Shown one piece after another: positions 34,101 to 46,215 of a DNA stretch of 64,000 nt. Source of the DNA: Bifiguratus adelaidae (Eukaryota > Mucoromycota > Endogonomycetes > Endogonales); assembly GCA_002261195.1 (NCBI GenBank), contig MVBO01000058.1:19743-83742 (forward strand), in the 5' to 3' direction. How positions within the stretch are numbered: position 1 is the stretch's first letter; each line of letters starts with the position of its first letter. The translations under genes and the position numbers were made by a program. A model generated the notes under the pieces. The model was not told where the DNA came from. It saw nothing but the letters and a program-made list of their open reading frames with translations, and made no database searches.

Positions 34101-35522
34101 AAGCTGGAATTTAGTGGTTCTAGCTGGAAGGCCACTTTGAAGGTCTTCGAAAATGCAATCATACTATACCCACAAGTAGCTTACGATGATGTCCACAATC
34201 AGTCCATAATGAAGCAGCAACAAGCAGCTAAAGTCCAGCAACAGCAAGCAAATTTGGCTTTAGAGTTTCAACGGCGATTAGCCGGACTCCGTAATTCTTC
34301 AACTTCCTCACCTCCTGCCCCGGTCCAGCTGACGAATGCCTCTGTATTGCAAGCGAGCGGTGTGAATGGAATGGCCGGTCGAAAATATCCTTCGACTGTA
34401 GGGCAACAATCTACTTCATTTCCGACCACCACTCGTAAGTCAGTCAGCCAACAAGGTTTGCAATTACAGCAAGCCGATGCTACTGTCACGCCATTACTTC
34501 AACCTGTACAAAACTTTGCAAATCAGCCTTATCAATTGGTGAAACAGCGGAATGGCCATTCGAACAGCGATGCCAAAAAGAGGGGACGACCACGCAAGCA
34601 GACTTCAGCATCACGTCCTCAAGTTTCAGCAGCAGCAGTTCCACTGGCAATGAATAACTTGTTACAAGAAAGGGCCAACTTATCGAAGGTAAATTCTGTG
34701 CCAATGCATACGTCACAGCTCAAGACATCGCAGCACACGAACAATCAGGCATTGCAAACGGCAGCGAAGGCTGCACCCTCAAGGGGTCTGCAATTACCAA
34801 GAAATATAACGCCGGCTCCGGCAGCTGTTACCCAAGAGGGTCCCAATGCAACCTCGAAATCCGCAAACGCAGCGTCTATCGCAGACGCTAATGCCCTATC
34901 AAGAACACCGTCCACAGTCATAGTTTTGAGTGACACCGAGGATATAGACGTTGATGCAATAGATCCTGTAGCTTCACCAGCAAAGACAATCGCCGCAGCA
35001 GAACCATCGATGCAACCGCAAGACATATCGGCACCGAAAGGAATTTCGATGGATACTGACAACATCGTTTCGCCATTGTCTGGTTCAGAGAAGGTTTGGT
35101 CGCAAGTCCAGGTCAGCACTGAATTACCCCAGCCTTCACAATCAGAACCAACCTCCACAGTTCATGAGGTCAGGCAACTATTGACCCCCAAAACGACACC
35201 TCGGCAGCCAACCGAGCAGCCAGCACCGCAACCTACCGCTTCCAAAGATGGCTCTCCTGTGACGGAAAGTGCAGACGAAGAAGAGGAATGCATATTATGT
35301 CTTCAAGTCCATGCCGATCCCTCCAAACCATGTCCCAATCAGTTCAACATTAACCTTATCTTACAACGTATTGAACAGGTTCGTCGAGGCGGTCTTGCAA
35401 TCGATGAGGAGGAACGTCCTGGTGTGCTGGCCCTGCTTGCAGACTTGAAAAATGGCGTGAAGCAATACAATAGAATGCGCGCTACAAGGCAATCACGAAT
35501 ATGGCCGTCACCGATCGCATGA
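28129..35522 (+). CDS. SNF2-family chromatin remodelling ATPase, Mit1/CHD-like, with PHD-type zinc fingers
   Basis: Exons 28129..31297, 31350..32063, 32121..32828 and 32884..35522 encode 2,409 residues. After 450 residues of Ser/Thr-rich disorder come Cys/His clusters at about 600-835 (LCSRCNLPEP, MCAHCSNTIHEGC, CSDCLRDKRCAVC, YRCSRCVQAFHYHHLH, WLCAEC), read as PHD-type fingers. A chromodomain-like segment follows near 915 (RFYLIKFKDLSYRHAIWVPE). The ATPase has DDMGLGKTIQ near 1151, DEGQRLKND near 1266 and the helicase-C box YRIGQQNSVLVLKF. The C-terminus ends in a small CILCLQVHADPSKPCP finger near 2332. The layout recalls fission-yeast Mit1, the remodeller of the SHREC silencing complex. 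CHD-type alternatives cannot be excluded. Confidence 0.85.
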
Positions 35523-35669
35523 GCTGTCGCTGGTGCGTTAGTCAACAGGTTGCATTTCATACCCCTATTGTCACAGTGGAATACAGTCCATAAAAGGCAG
35601 CTGTCATGCCTTGGCTCTCCTCGACTCCTTGGAGTTGCAGAACCATAGACTACACGCACTACGCATATC

Positions 35670-36209
35670 ATGGTACACCCAGCCGTCATTGGAGGCATTA
35701 TAGCCATGACTATCATTGGAGGAGCCATGATGTACATTATCATTGACGAATATCGCCGCTCACCTTACCATGTTCACATCCATTCTGAAAAGGCCGACTT
35801 GCATGAAGACAATGAATCGGAGTATTACGACTCGGAGGACGAGTCTCCGGCAGCTCGAGTCTTGTCCAAGTTTGGCTTCAGAAAGCGCAAGGCGTACAAG
35901 TACAAGCGTTTTGACCAGTCGTCAACGACGCTGCACACTGTGTCCCCGGCCTCCTCACCCTCGGTCTACTCGCCGCGGTCCACTTCATCACATCGTCGGA
36001 TATCTCAAGGCGGTAACTCAGTAATGGGATTACGAGCTGATGTAGATAAGGACAGTGTGGGCCATTCAACACCTGCTCACTCTTCTTCTCCATCCCTTAT
36101 CTCACCAACTTCACCACGGTCGCCAACCTCCTCTGCGGCCTCCTACACTCTTGTTTCCTCACCCTCAGGCGGATCCTCTTGTTCAGAAGAAGATTGGCGT
36201 GTTTTATAG
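35670..36209 (+). CDS. Small single-pass membrane protein, Ser-rich tail, unknown function
   Basis: A single exon encodes 179 residues from the ATG at 35670. Residues 5-25 (AVIGGIIAMTIIGGAMMYII) form one hydrophobic helix. A short basic/His stretch, an acidic patch (HEDNESEYYDSEDE), a basic patch (FGFRKRKAYKYKRF) and a long Ser/Pro/Thr-rich tail with repeated SP pairs follow. The sequence layout suggests a cytosolic, phosphorylation-prone tail. I recognise no family. It ends 30 bp from the convergent DLD gene. Confidence 0.65.
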   Translation: MVHPAVIGGIIAMTIIGGAMMYIIIDEYRRSPYHVHIHSEKADLHEDNESEYYDSEDESPAARVLSKFGFRKRKAYKYKRFDQSSTTLHTVSPASSPSVYSPRSTSSHRRISQGGNSVMGLRADVDKDSVGHSTPAHSSSPSLISPTSPRSPTSSAASYTLVSSPSGGSSCSEEDWRVL

Positions 36210-36239
36210 TGTAAAGAAAATTGTTTTCATACAAAGGTA

Positions 36240-37933
36240 TTATGCATCCGGAATCACTTTTCCTGGGTTCATGATGCCTAGCGGGTCTAATGCCTTTTTG
36301 ATGGTTCGCATCATTTGGACCGTGTTCTCGCCTAGCTCATCCAACAAGTAGGCTTTCTTGCCTACGCCGACACCATGTTCACCTGTACAGCTGCCTTCTA
36401 ACCGAATGGCTCGTTCCACAAGTCGACCATTCAATCTTTTGGCTTCGGCAAATTCGTTGGGATCATCGCGGTCAAAGAGAATAAAGACGTGAAAGTTGCC
36501 GTCACCGACATGTCCGACCATGGGACAGGGTAGCGAGCTTGACTCGAGATCTTGTTTGGTTTCGTAAATGAGGTCGGGAAGATTGGACACCGGAACGCAT
36601 ACATCGGTGGTCCAGATTGCGCAGCCTGGCTTCAGTAATGCCGATGACCAAAGAGCCACTTTGCGGCCCTCCCACAATTCCTCCTTTTCCTTGTCTGTCT
36701 TTGCAAACCGGAACTTTCCTCCCTTGTGTTTTTGTACTAGCTTCTTGACAGCATTAATTTCGTAGTCGATCTGAGCTTTTGAGCCCGAGAATTTGAAAAA
36801 GAGCGTCGGCTTGGCAGAGTAACCCAAGTCTGGGTTAGCTAAGTTGACAGCCTTCATCATGACTTCGTCCAATAATTCCACAGCGCCGACTTGAACACCT
36901 GCTCGTACCACGTCCGGGACGACAGACGCTGCATCACGGATGGTCGGGAAGTCGCACACAGCCACCGTCGTCTCTTGGGGTAGAACTGCCAATTTCAGAG
37001 TCGCTTCTGTGACGAGTCCCAATGTGCCTTCCGCGCCGATGAATAGTTTTGTCAGGTCGTATCCGGCCGCGGATTTCCTATCATGCAGCAGTTAGTGAAT
37101 CATTTGTTCAATCATTTATCATTTAGCCCTTACCTCGATCGCTGCTTCGTCTTGAGGACCGTCCCATCTGCCAGTACAGCGGTGATATTCAACACCCACT
37201 CCTTCATCGTGCCGTACCGAACTGCATTCGTCCCTGAACAACTCGTCCCAATCATGCCACCGATACATGCGCCAGGACCAGGATCAAGCGGATAAAACAA
37301 ACCATGAGGCTTCAAGTACTCATTGAGCGCTTCCCATCCTATACCAGGCTGTACCACAATGTCCATGTCTTCAGGGTGGAAGGCCACAACTTTGCCCATA
37401 TGCGCTGCAAAATCGACGCAAATGCCACCTTTGGGGGCAGTATAATGACCTTCAAGAGACGTTCCTCCGCTGTAAGGGATCACGGGTATCCTCCATTGAC
37501 TGGCAATCTTGACAATGGCCGAAACCTGTTCGGTCGTTTCCGGATAGACGACGACATTAGGCAATCCGACGTTATGATAACTCCAATGTGAATGACCGTG
37601 TTCTGTCAACTCTTCTTCGTCGATCGTCACATGCTCTGCCGGCAAGACCTCGCGCAATTGTTCAATGGCCTTCTTGAGTGCCTCCCTGTCACCGTATGTC
37701 GGTATGTCAGGCGGTGAGAGTTGGGCAACCGGTGTTTGTTGTTTGGCGACATAGTAGCCAGTGACACCGCTCAATGCCGCAGCTCCGACGAGAACTGACC
37801 ATCCAAGACCTGGTCCGGCCCTCTGTGGAGCTGTCGTTGTCAGAGTCCTCGCTGCGCATGCTCGCCGAGGTCCTGGTCCAATCGTCAACCCTGCCCGCCG
37901 AGGCAGCATGCGAGCTACGTAGCGCAGCGACAT
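36240..37933 (-). CDS. DLD1: D-lactate dehydrogenase (cytochrome), mitochondrial
   Basis: Exons 37134..37933 and 36240..37077 encode 545 residues. The N-terminus is an arginine-rich presequence followed by one membrane segment (GWSVLVGAAALSGVTGYYVA). The FAD-binding PCMH domain has VVVYPETTEQVSAIV, PYSGGTSLEGHY and GACIGGMIGTSCSGTNAVRYG. The C-terminal FAD-oxidase domain ends in GEHGVGVGKKAYL and DPLGIMNPGKVIP. The enzyme oxidises D-lactate and feeds electrons to cytochrome c from the inner membrane. Yeast Dld1 is the closest named relative I can recall. The 56-nt intron is canonical. Confidence 0.9.
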
Positions 37934-38289
37934 GAGTTATGTAAAGGGGAGAGGTGAGGTATAAGAGAGCGAGCAAGAGAGAGTAAGGGAGACAAGAAGA
38001 AGAAGACACGAAGGTGATCACACCACACGGCCACAAGGTCCGTCGTCGGCAAATCGATTTAGCGGCAAGTTCGACCGCGCCATTGTTCTCACTCTTGGAT
38101 TGCTTGTTTATTCTCTTCCATAGTCTATCGCCTCGAGAGCTATACACAAGCATGCATGGATACATCTCTCTAATCCGATGGATTCAACATTTGGAATCGA
38201 TGCTGTACAAAGGCTCTAGCATATCCACTGACGGCCTCGCTCATTCCAACCGTAATCTCATTGAAGCTCTGGCCATCCTTGGGGCGTAA
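37934..38289. other. Intergenic upstream of DLD1
   Basis: About 356 bp contain the DLD1 promoter side. A purine-rich GAGAG-type stretch lies at 37950-38010. Open frames here are antisense or random, with no recognised similarity. Confidence 0.4.
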
Positions 38290-38510
38290 TTAGTCCATCG
38301 TATCATCCGAGTATTGATCGAGTGGCATAAAAACCGGCTTGAATCCGTTTGTTTTTGCGGCTCGAATCGCCCTGCCCTCAGGATTCAGATTGGATTCGAC
38401 GGCGGGTGGAATGAACTCAATGTAGCACCCGTGAGAAAGATCGTGCTTAGAGCCGGATAGACTGCCGGAACCGTTTGCTGTGGTTGAGATGGAGCAATAC
38501 CTAAACTCAT
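38290..38510 (-). CDS. Candidate small conserved-looking protein (65 aa), unknown
   Basis: On the minus strand a reading frame ending at the TAA at 38290 reads [20 protein letters not shown], then [20 protein letters not shown]. It has the look of coding sequence. Joining it to ATGAGTTTAG at 38501..38510 through a 23-nt GT-AG interval (38478..38500) gives exactly 66 codons, but 23 nt would be very short for an intron. The true 5' part may lie elsewhere. It sits head-to-head with the Cdk1-like gene and in tandem with DLD1. I do not recognise the family. Confidence 0.35.
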
Positions 38511-38636
38511 GTTGATGTGGTCCTAGAAGAGACAGTCGCCTTTATACAGTATATGCTGCACTCCACCGAGAATTGCGCGCATTTCGGCAACGTTCAGCAA
38601 CTTCAACGTCCAAAAAAGGCGATTTTGCTTCTTGTC

Positions 38637-39952
38637 ATGGCAACAACCGCCAAGGCACGCAATGACACGCGTCTTAACATGCCGCGTTCACCACCTCTGG
38701 AAAAGTTCCAAAAGATGGAAAAGCTAGGTGAAGGAACCTATGGTGTCGTATACAAAGCCAAGGACAAGATTACCGGTGAAATAGTTGCCCTGAAAAAGAT
38801 CCGGTTGGAAGCTGAACAGGAGGGCATCCCGAGTACGGCCATGCGTGAGATCTCACTCTTACGAGAACTCAAACACGAGAATATTGTTCGGTAGGTGATA
38901 AATAGACAATGCGCGTGTTTTGATGATGAGAAACGCGAACGACATTGACGCGGACTGGCTTAGCTTGTTGGACATCATCAACAATGAAAGCAAACTTTAT
39001 CTCGTTTTCGAGTATCTCGACTTGGTAAGTTGCGCATTCCGTTGTACGTCAAGGTGCTCATTGCTCGCCTTGTCAAGGACTTGAAACGTTACATGGATCA
39101 AGCTGGGGCAGAAGGCATGACCCCATTGCACATCAAGGTGAGAAGGAATAGCATACATGGACGCAGACACATGACAGTGATTATCAATTAGGCCTTCATG
39201 TCACAATTGCTTGTCGGTGTCCGATATTGCCATTCTCACCGAATCATGCACCGCGATTTGAAGCCTCAAAATTTGCTGATCGATCGGGAAGGCAGACTGG
39301 TCATTGCTGATCTCGGATTAGCTCGAGCATTTGGAGTGCCGATGCGTGTGTATACCCATGAAGTGGTCACGCTGTGGTACAGGTCACCAGAGGTTCTACT
39401 TGGCGGGCCGTATTCGACGGGCATGGATATGTGGTCGATTGGTTGTATCTTTGCAGAAATGACTTTGCTAAAGCCGCTCTTTCCCGGTGATTCCGAGATT
39501 GACGAATTATTTCGCATCTTTCGGTAGGTTTGACGTGTTAAACAACCCAATTTCAGAATGCTCATGGGTCCCTTAGCATGCTTGGTACACCGAATGACGA
39601 CGTGTGGCCTGGAGTGACCAATTACCAAGACTATAAGGCGTCGTTTCCAAGTAAGGCCTTCACTATATTGGTCTTGTGGCATTTTGATTGACGTCATGAT
39701 AGACTGGAAGCCGTATACACTGGACAAGGCCATGCCTCATCTCACACCTGCCTCACTAGACCTATTAAAGCAGTTTCTCGTCTATGATCCAGCCCAGCGT
39801 ATATCCGCCAAGAGGGTGAGAGTTGGCATCCCATGTCCGGCATTTGCGTTGACGCTTTGCTTTCATAGGCTCTCAATCATTCCTATTTCACAGAACCGAC
39901 TCCGGAGCAGATGGAACTACCCGAACCGGAAGAAGACGAGACTGCAGAATAA
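38637..39952 (+). CDS. Cdk1/Cdc2-like cyclin-dependent kinase with PSTAMRE and DLG motifs
   Basis: Exons 38637..38890, 38964..39024, 39078..39137, 39192..39523, 39577..39650, 39703..39815 and 39869..39952 encode 325 residues. The kinase starts at [17 protein letters not shown], keeping the inhibitory Thr-Tyr pair (34-35). The cyclin-binding helix reads PSTAMRE (65-71) where nearly all Cdk1 proteins have PSTAIRE. The catalytic loop HRDLKPQN (145-152) is normal, the metal motif is DLG (165-167) instead of DFG, and the activation Thr180 in [11 protein letters not shown] is kept. The C-lobe follows Cdc2 closely ([20 protein letters not shown]). The acidic 20-residue tail and the N-terminal extension exceed Cdc2. 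It could be the main Cdk1 or a divergent paralogue. Confidence 0.9.
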
Positions 39953-40255
39953 CTTATGTTGTGTCGCCTATGTACATTGTTGAATAGATTATCTCATGCG
40001 TTTGGAAACGGACATGGTGAACCCCCCTGTGATGACCAATGACATTTTGCGACCGTCGCGTTGTGTTGTTGTGTGCCTAGTGCATAAACTGCCCCACCGT
40101 TTCCTCTTTGATCTTTTTGCACCTGAGCAACGCTTTCCTGGTGCATCAACTGATTCTGTAGAGCGATCCTGATGTAAAAGATTGTGATATATGTAACGGT
40201 AAATGATGATTAATGTATGAAAGTTTAACAGACGAGAGGAGATGTAAACGTGTTT
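39953..40255. other. Convergent intergenic region, no gene seen
   Basis: About 303 bp between the convergent stops of the Cdk1-like and LtrA genes. It is expected to hold both 3' UTRs. No open frame or structured RNA was recognised. Confidence 0.4.
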
Positions 40256-41716
40256 CTAAGCCATGGTCACGCAGGCAGGCGCTGCATCAGGCGGCACGTT
40301 TTCGTCTTTCTCACCGACTACTTCTCGAACACCATTAATGGAGGCGTCTCGCTCCTCTGGCGGTGGAGCCGGGCAGCTATTACTCCTCTGACGCTCTGTT
40401 TCATAATCCAGCGCACCATAGGTTTCCCAAACGAGCGTAAAGACCAATAATCCAGCGCAAACGCCTAGAAAATTCGTCGCGTTGAGGTCAGCGAGTGGTA
40501 GAAAGACAATGATGACAGCGACGAGCGGTCGCACCGCCATACGGACTGGTTTACGCCACACGAGCTGGTCGTGGCATTCGTTCAAGAGGGCCAGGACCCA
40601 CATGCAGAGGAGACCGATACAGAGCGAAGCGGCAAAGATCCATTTGTGTTCAATTTTCGGGTCTTCGTGGAGCGTAAGACTACTTGAGATATCGCCGGCG
40701 AGAATCAGGGAGGCTGAGAGCGGCTCGTGGATAAAGAACCACAAGAAAGCTGACCAGACTCGACGGCGAATCGCATGCGTGAAATGATAGGCGCCATCAC
40801 CACGACTGTACATCCAATTGAGACAAAATGCGCAGACCAGGATTAAGATTGCTCTTGCGAGACCAGACGTGGCACCAATACCGGCTGGAGAGCCGACAAC
40901 AATTGCACTGAGAAACGCTCCAAGGACGATAATAAATAGAGCGGTCATGCGATCGACTTCATGGCTAATATTCACAGCTGTCGAAAATGTAAGCTTTGCA
41001 TGCCGTTTGAACCAAGGCGAGTAGAAATAGAGCCATGATAGTCGCTCACAAGCAATCGCTACCCAACAAATGGCAATCCTGCCTCCCCAACTGACAAATG
41101 GAATCGCCACTCGAATGCCGACGGTAAAAATATGCGTAAAGGCCACCGCCCGAATCTGAATGGCATGTTCAGGTACAAAAACACTGTAAATGAGAAAGAC
41201 GGCGACACACAGACAATGCGCGATAATGTACGCAACCAATGCAGTAATGAGAGCCGGCTCTCCGTCCATTTCTTCACCGATGTACACGGCATTATTCGCA
41301 AAAGCCACCATCGCAGCCATAACGGCCAGCACGAGCGCGCGTTGACCCAAGTCATCCGTATAATATTGATTGAACAGTTCGCGCAAATCGTGCCATATCT
41401 GATACGCGTGTAGAAAGATGATGATATACTTCAAAATATGTATACCGTCCGGAAACTCAGTGACATTGCGAGCAAAGTTGGCTACAATACCGACGTAGAG
41501 CAAATCGAGAAAGAGTTCAAAGATACCCCCAGACCGTTCCCCGTCCACTCTGTACAGGTGACCGTCATAGTGAAACTGAAGAGCTATGGGACGCTTGAAC
41601 AGGCGACTCTCGTCTATGCCTGGTAGTGCATAGTAAGAGAAGCGCTCTTCGGTTACTAGTTGTCCAGAGCGAACACGCTCAAGAGCAATACCGTGACCAT
41701 TGCCAGACCTCCGCAT
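40256..41716 (-). CDS. Low temperature requirement A (LtrA) family membrane protein
   Basis: A single exon encodes 486 residues from the ATG at 41716. An in-frame ATG at 41791 would add 25 residues but would run into the start of the divergent EMW1 gene. The LtrA signature FELFLDLLYVGIVANFARNV is followed by IIIFLHAYQIWHDLRELFNQ, and about eleven hydrophobic helices run to residue 430, then a hydrophilic tail. LtrA was first named in Listeria, and fungal members are of unknown function. The predicted location is a membrane, not further defined. Confidence 0.85.
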   Translation of the reverse strand: MRRSGNGHGIALERVRSGQLVTEERFSYYALPGIDESRLFKRPIALQFHYDGHLYRVDGERSGGIFELFLDLLYVGIVANFARNVTEFPDGIHILKYIIIFLHAYQIWHDLRELFNQYYTDDLGQRALVLAVMAAMVAFANNAVYIGEEMDGEPALITALVAYIIAHCLCVAVFLIYSVFVPEHAIQIRAVAFTHIFTVGIRVAIPFVSWGGRIAICWVAIACERLSWLYFYSPWFKRHAKLTFSTAVNISHEVDRMTALFIIVLGAFLSAIVVGSPAGIGATSGLARAILILVCAFCLNWMYSRGDGAYHFTHAIRRRVWSAFLWFFIHEPLSASLILAGDISSSLTLHEDPKIEHKWIFAASLCIGLLCMWVLALLNECHDQLVWRKPVRMAVRPLVAVIIVFLPLADLNATNFLGVCAGLLVFTLVWETYGALDYETERQRSNSCPAPPPEERDASINGVREVVGEKDENVPPDAAPACVTMA

Positions 41717-41770
41717 TGCGACAAGGGAGACAAATCGTTTCCCAGTGTTCCGAAGGATCCAGATCACGTG

Positions 41771-44398
41771 ATGCTTACTAAAGTGGACCATTTTTTGTGT
41801 TCTGGCTTCATGGAGCCTTCACTCGAGCAGGTGCTCGGCCCTGTATGGGAGGCCGAATGGGCGATTCTCTCCAGTAAAGAAGTTGAGGGTGAGCTGAAAG
41901 AGCTGATTAAGCCTCTGGTGGAAGGACATTATGTCGAAGTGTTGACGAGTTCTTGGGCAAAAGACATTCTGGGCACTGATCTCGACGAGAGCGTGGAGAG
42001 CTTGCAAGCGTTTGACGGGGGACGTTTCTGGCAAGAACGCATTGGCATGACCGTTCGCCCTTCTCTTAACCGTATGGCGCAGTGGGCAAAGGACGAACAG
42101 CGCAGCAAAAAGTGCATTCAAGTGCTTGTTCTTGGTGCGGCGGCGCTCAGTGCCTTCATTCAAGTCGGTTGGACAGGTCCAGACTTGGGACTAGAGGCTG
42201 TATCATTGTTGCCTCCGTCCGTTCGATCCAATAAGGAGCAATTTCAGCAATTCGCCATCAGTGCACTTTCTGTCGATAGTGAGGATGTCTATCATCTTGC
42301 ACCGGAATTATTATTCTTGCAATTGGCGGTCGCATGCTTCAGCGGAGAAAATCTCGAGCATCTGTCGCTTTTGAAAACACATGCTTGGTGGGCGTCAAGA
42401 ACACGGTTTATCCAGCAAAGAATTCTCGACAATCCTACCGGTACTCTATTATCCCTCATTCGAGAGCAGCATGCATTGACAAAGTCCATCTTGGACAATC
42501 TTGAGCATGCGGACGCAGAAGATCTTCGCATAAGGTTTGATTTGGAGCAAGGCTTGGTGTTGAGTTGGTTCGAGATGGATAAGGAGGCCATTGCCCATTA
42601 TCAAGCAGCGCAAGGACATAGCGGCCTCACATGGACATTGACGGGCGCCTTGGGAAGGCGAACAAAGTTTCAAACTTTTGATGTTTCGCAATTGGTACTG
42701 ATGGCAGAGAGCAAGTCTGACGACAACAAAACCACATCCACATTCACATCCACTTCCACGCAACCCGAAACGCTTCCCTTGAACGATGATACCCTCTTGG
42801 AAAAAATCAAATTCACCTCCCTTAATGACGACAAATCCGACGATGCAATGGACAGGACACAAGACGGCGAAAAGTTTCCCGATCCCAATAATCAGGGTAA
42901 TCTCAAGGTGCTCGATCAAGCTCTTTTGCTCGCCTTTTGTCTCAACATCAAACGGACGAACCCAGACCACGGTATAACGACGGAACAAATGGTTCCTTAT
43001 GTATCGCGTGTATTGGATAACCCCAACAATTGGATGGTGTATACCATGGCCTTGTTGCTGAGGTCACGACTCGAGGCTCATAGAACACGAACGGCCGAGC
43101 GTTCCGTGCTACAATTACAAGCATTGGTGGATCAAATTAAGGTAGAAGATGCCACGGCACAAGAGCGGCTAGCCTACTTTTTCCAAATCCTTCTTCCCTC
43201 GAAATGGGAATTGGAGAAAGAGTTGGCCGAACGTCTGGCGTCACTGGGTGTGATTCGATCTGCTCTGGAGATCTTTGAGCGATTGGAAATGTGGGAGGAG
43301 GTCATTTCGTGCTACCAAATGCTCGAACAAGCCAGCAAAGCCAAGAAGGTTGTCAATGATCAGTTGGCGCTTCATCCCGACTCTCCCAAACTTTTGTGTA
43401 TCCTCGGTGATATTAACCAAGATCCGGAACAATGGCAAAAGGCTTGGCAAGTGTCTGGTCAACGATATGCGAGAGCCATGCGTTCGCTGGGTGGCTATTA
43501 CTTTAAGGCCGATGAATTTGCCAAATCCATCGAATGCTACGAAGCCGCCCTCAAGATCAATCCTCTGTTTGAAAATTCATGGTTCGTTCTTGGATGTGCC
43601 GCGATGCAAGTTTCGAACTGGGACGTTGGGACCACCGCATTTGCTCGTGCCGTCTCTTTGGACTCGGATAATGCAGAAGCATGGAACAATCTTGCCAGCA
43701 TTTATATTCGACAAGACAAGAAGATTGAAGCCTTCAGTGCGCTCAAGCAAGCTGTCCGCCTAAAGTACGAAAGCTGGAAGATTTGGCAAAACTTTTTGTA
43801 TGTTGCCATCGATATCGGTGAATTTGCAGAGGCTATCCGCGCGCTCAAGATGATTGTCGATCTGCGATGGGAAAAGGTCGGCGAAAAGAGTGTCGATGTG
43901 GAGGTGCTCAATCTGATAGTCTCTGGCGTCATACAAAACTACAAGGATATCCACGAAAAGGACGTTGCAAGGCTTGCAAAGGCTGTTCAAATGCTTCTGG
44001 AAGACGTTGTTACCGCCCGCATCACCTCGTCTCCCGACATATGGCATACCTGTGTCCGGTTCTATCTCTGGAAAGGTCTCCTGACCAAAGCCTTGGAAGC
44101 TCAACAGCGAGCCTACCGATGTGTTTTACACAATTCCAAACTGGATACCGACGAGGATGTATTCAAAGCCGCGGTCAACGAAGCCACTGAACTTGTGGAG
44201 CTATTGGAAAACATTGGCGAGCGAGAAGAAGTCAAGGTCAACGAGGATGGCTCCACCAAAAGGGAATTGGTGGCCAAGGACTGGAAGTATCAAACGCGTA
44301 TGATTCTCAAAGGTCTTCTGGGACGCACCAAGCAAAGCTGGGAAGATCATGAGCTCTATGAGAAGTTAAAGGATGATTTGCAACACCTCAAAGCTTAG
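41771..44398 (+). CDS. EMW1: TPR protein of the EMW1/TTC27 family
   Basis: A single exon encodes 875 residues from the ATG at 41771 (a second ATG at 41810 is possible). The N-terminal two thirds are helical and acidic. Tetratricopeptide repeats occupy about 540-780, for example SIECYEAALKINPLFENSWF, NWDVGTTAFARAVSLDSDNA and EAWNNLASIYIRQDKKIEAF. These motifs match yeast Emw1 (YNL313C) and human TTC27, essential proteins linked to cell-wall integrity and possibly to protein folding. The start codon lies only 54 bp from the divergent LtrA start. Confidence 0.85.
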   Translation: MLTKVDHFLCSGFMEPSLEQVLGPVWEAEWAILSSKEVEGELKELIKPLVEGHYVEVLTSSWAKDILGTDLDESVESLQAFDGGRFWQERIGMTVRPSLNRMAQWAKDEQRSKKCIQVLVLGAAALSAFIQVGWTGPDLGLEAVSLLPPSVRSNKEQFQQFAISALSVDSEDVYHLAPELLFLQLAVACFSGENLEHLSLLKTHAWWASRTRFIQQRILDNPTGTLLSLIREQHALTKSILDNLEHADAEDLRIRFDLEQGLVLSWFEMDKEAIAHYQAAQGHSGLTWTLTGALGRRTKFQTFDVSQLVLMAESKSDDNKTTSTFTSTSTQPETLPLNDDTLLEKIKFTSLNDDKSDDAMDRTQDGEKFPDPNNQGNLKVLDQALLLAFCLNIKRTNPDHGITTEQMVPYVSRVLDNPNNWMVYTMALLLRSRLEAHRTRTAERSVLQLQALVDQIKVEDATAQERLAYFFQILLPSKWELEKELAERLASLGVIRSALEIFERLEMWEEVISCYQMLEQASKAKKVVNDQLALHPDSPKLLCILGDINQDPEQWQKAWQVSGQRYARAMRSLGGYYFKADEFAKSIECYEAALKINPLFENSWFVLGCAAMQVSNWDVGTTAFARAVSLDSDNAEAWNNLASIYIRQDKKIEAFSALKQAVRLKYESWKIWQNFLYVAIDIGEFAEAIRALKMIVDLRWEKVGEKSVDVEVLNLIVSGVIQNYKDIHEKDVARLAKAVQMLLEDVVTARITSSPDIWHTCVRFYLWKGLLTKALEAQQRAYRCVLHNSKLDTDEDVFKAAVNEATELVELLENIGEREEVKVNEDGSTKRELVAKDWKYQTRMILKGLLGRTKQSWEDHELYEKLKDDLQHLKA

Positions 44399-44410
44399 AC
44401 AATAGACTAA

Positions 44411-45948
<1,538 letters not shown>

Positions 45949-46215
45949 GTGTAACTTAATGTCAGGCAAAGAATGACTAGACACATACATGATTACAACA
46001 TCCGCAGCACGTTTGTCGATCAATGTTGTGGAACAGCATCACCTGTGTCACCGGCCCGAGGATCCCTCTTGTGTCGCCCTTCCCGACGTCACTTGAGGCT
46101 GTGCCCGTGCCTCTTTTTGTCTGTGCCCTGTTCCTTTCATCCTTTCCTTTCCTGGCGCTCTTTACGACACAAGAACTTGGCGCGGGAAAGCATGGTATGA
46201 AGATTTCGAATTAAA

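Noticed and set aside
41660-41770. EMW1 start at 41660
   Set aside because: The codon is TTG and the segment overlaps the LtrA gene in antisense; the ATG at 41771 is sufficient.
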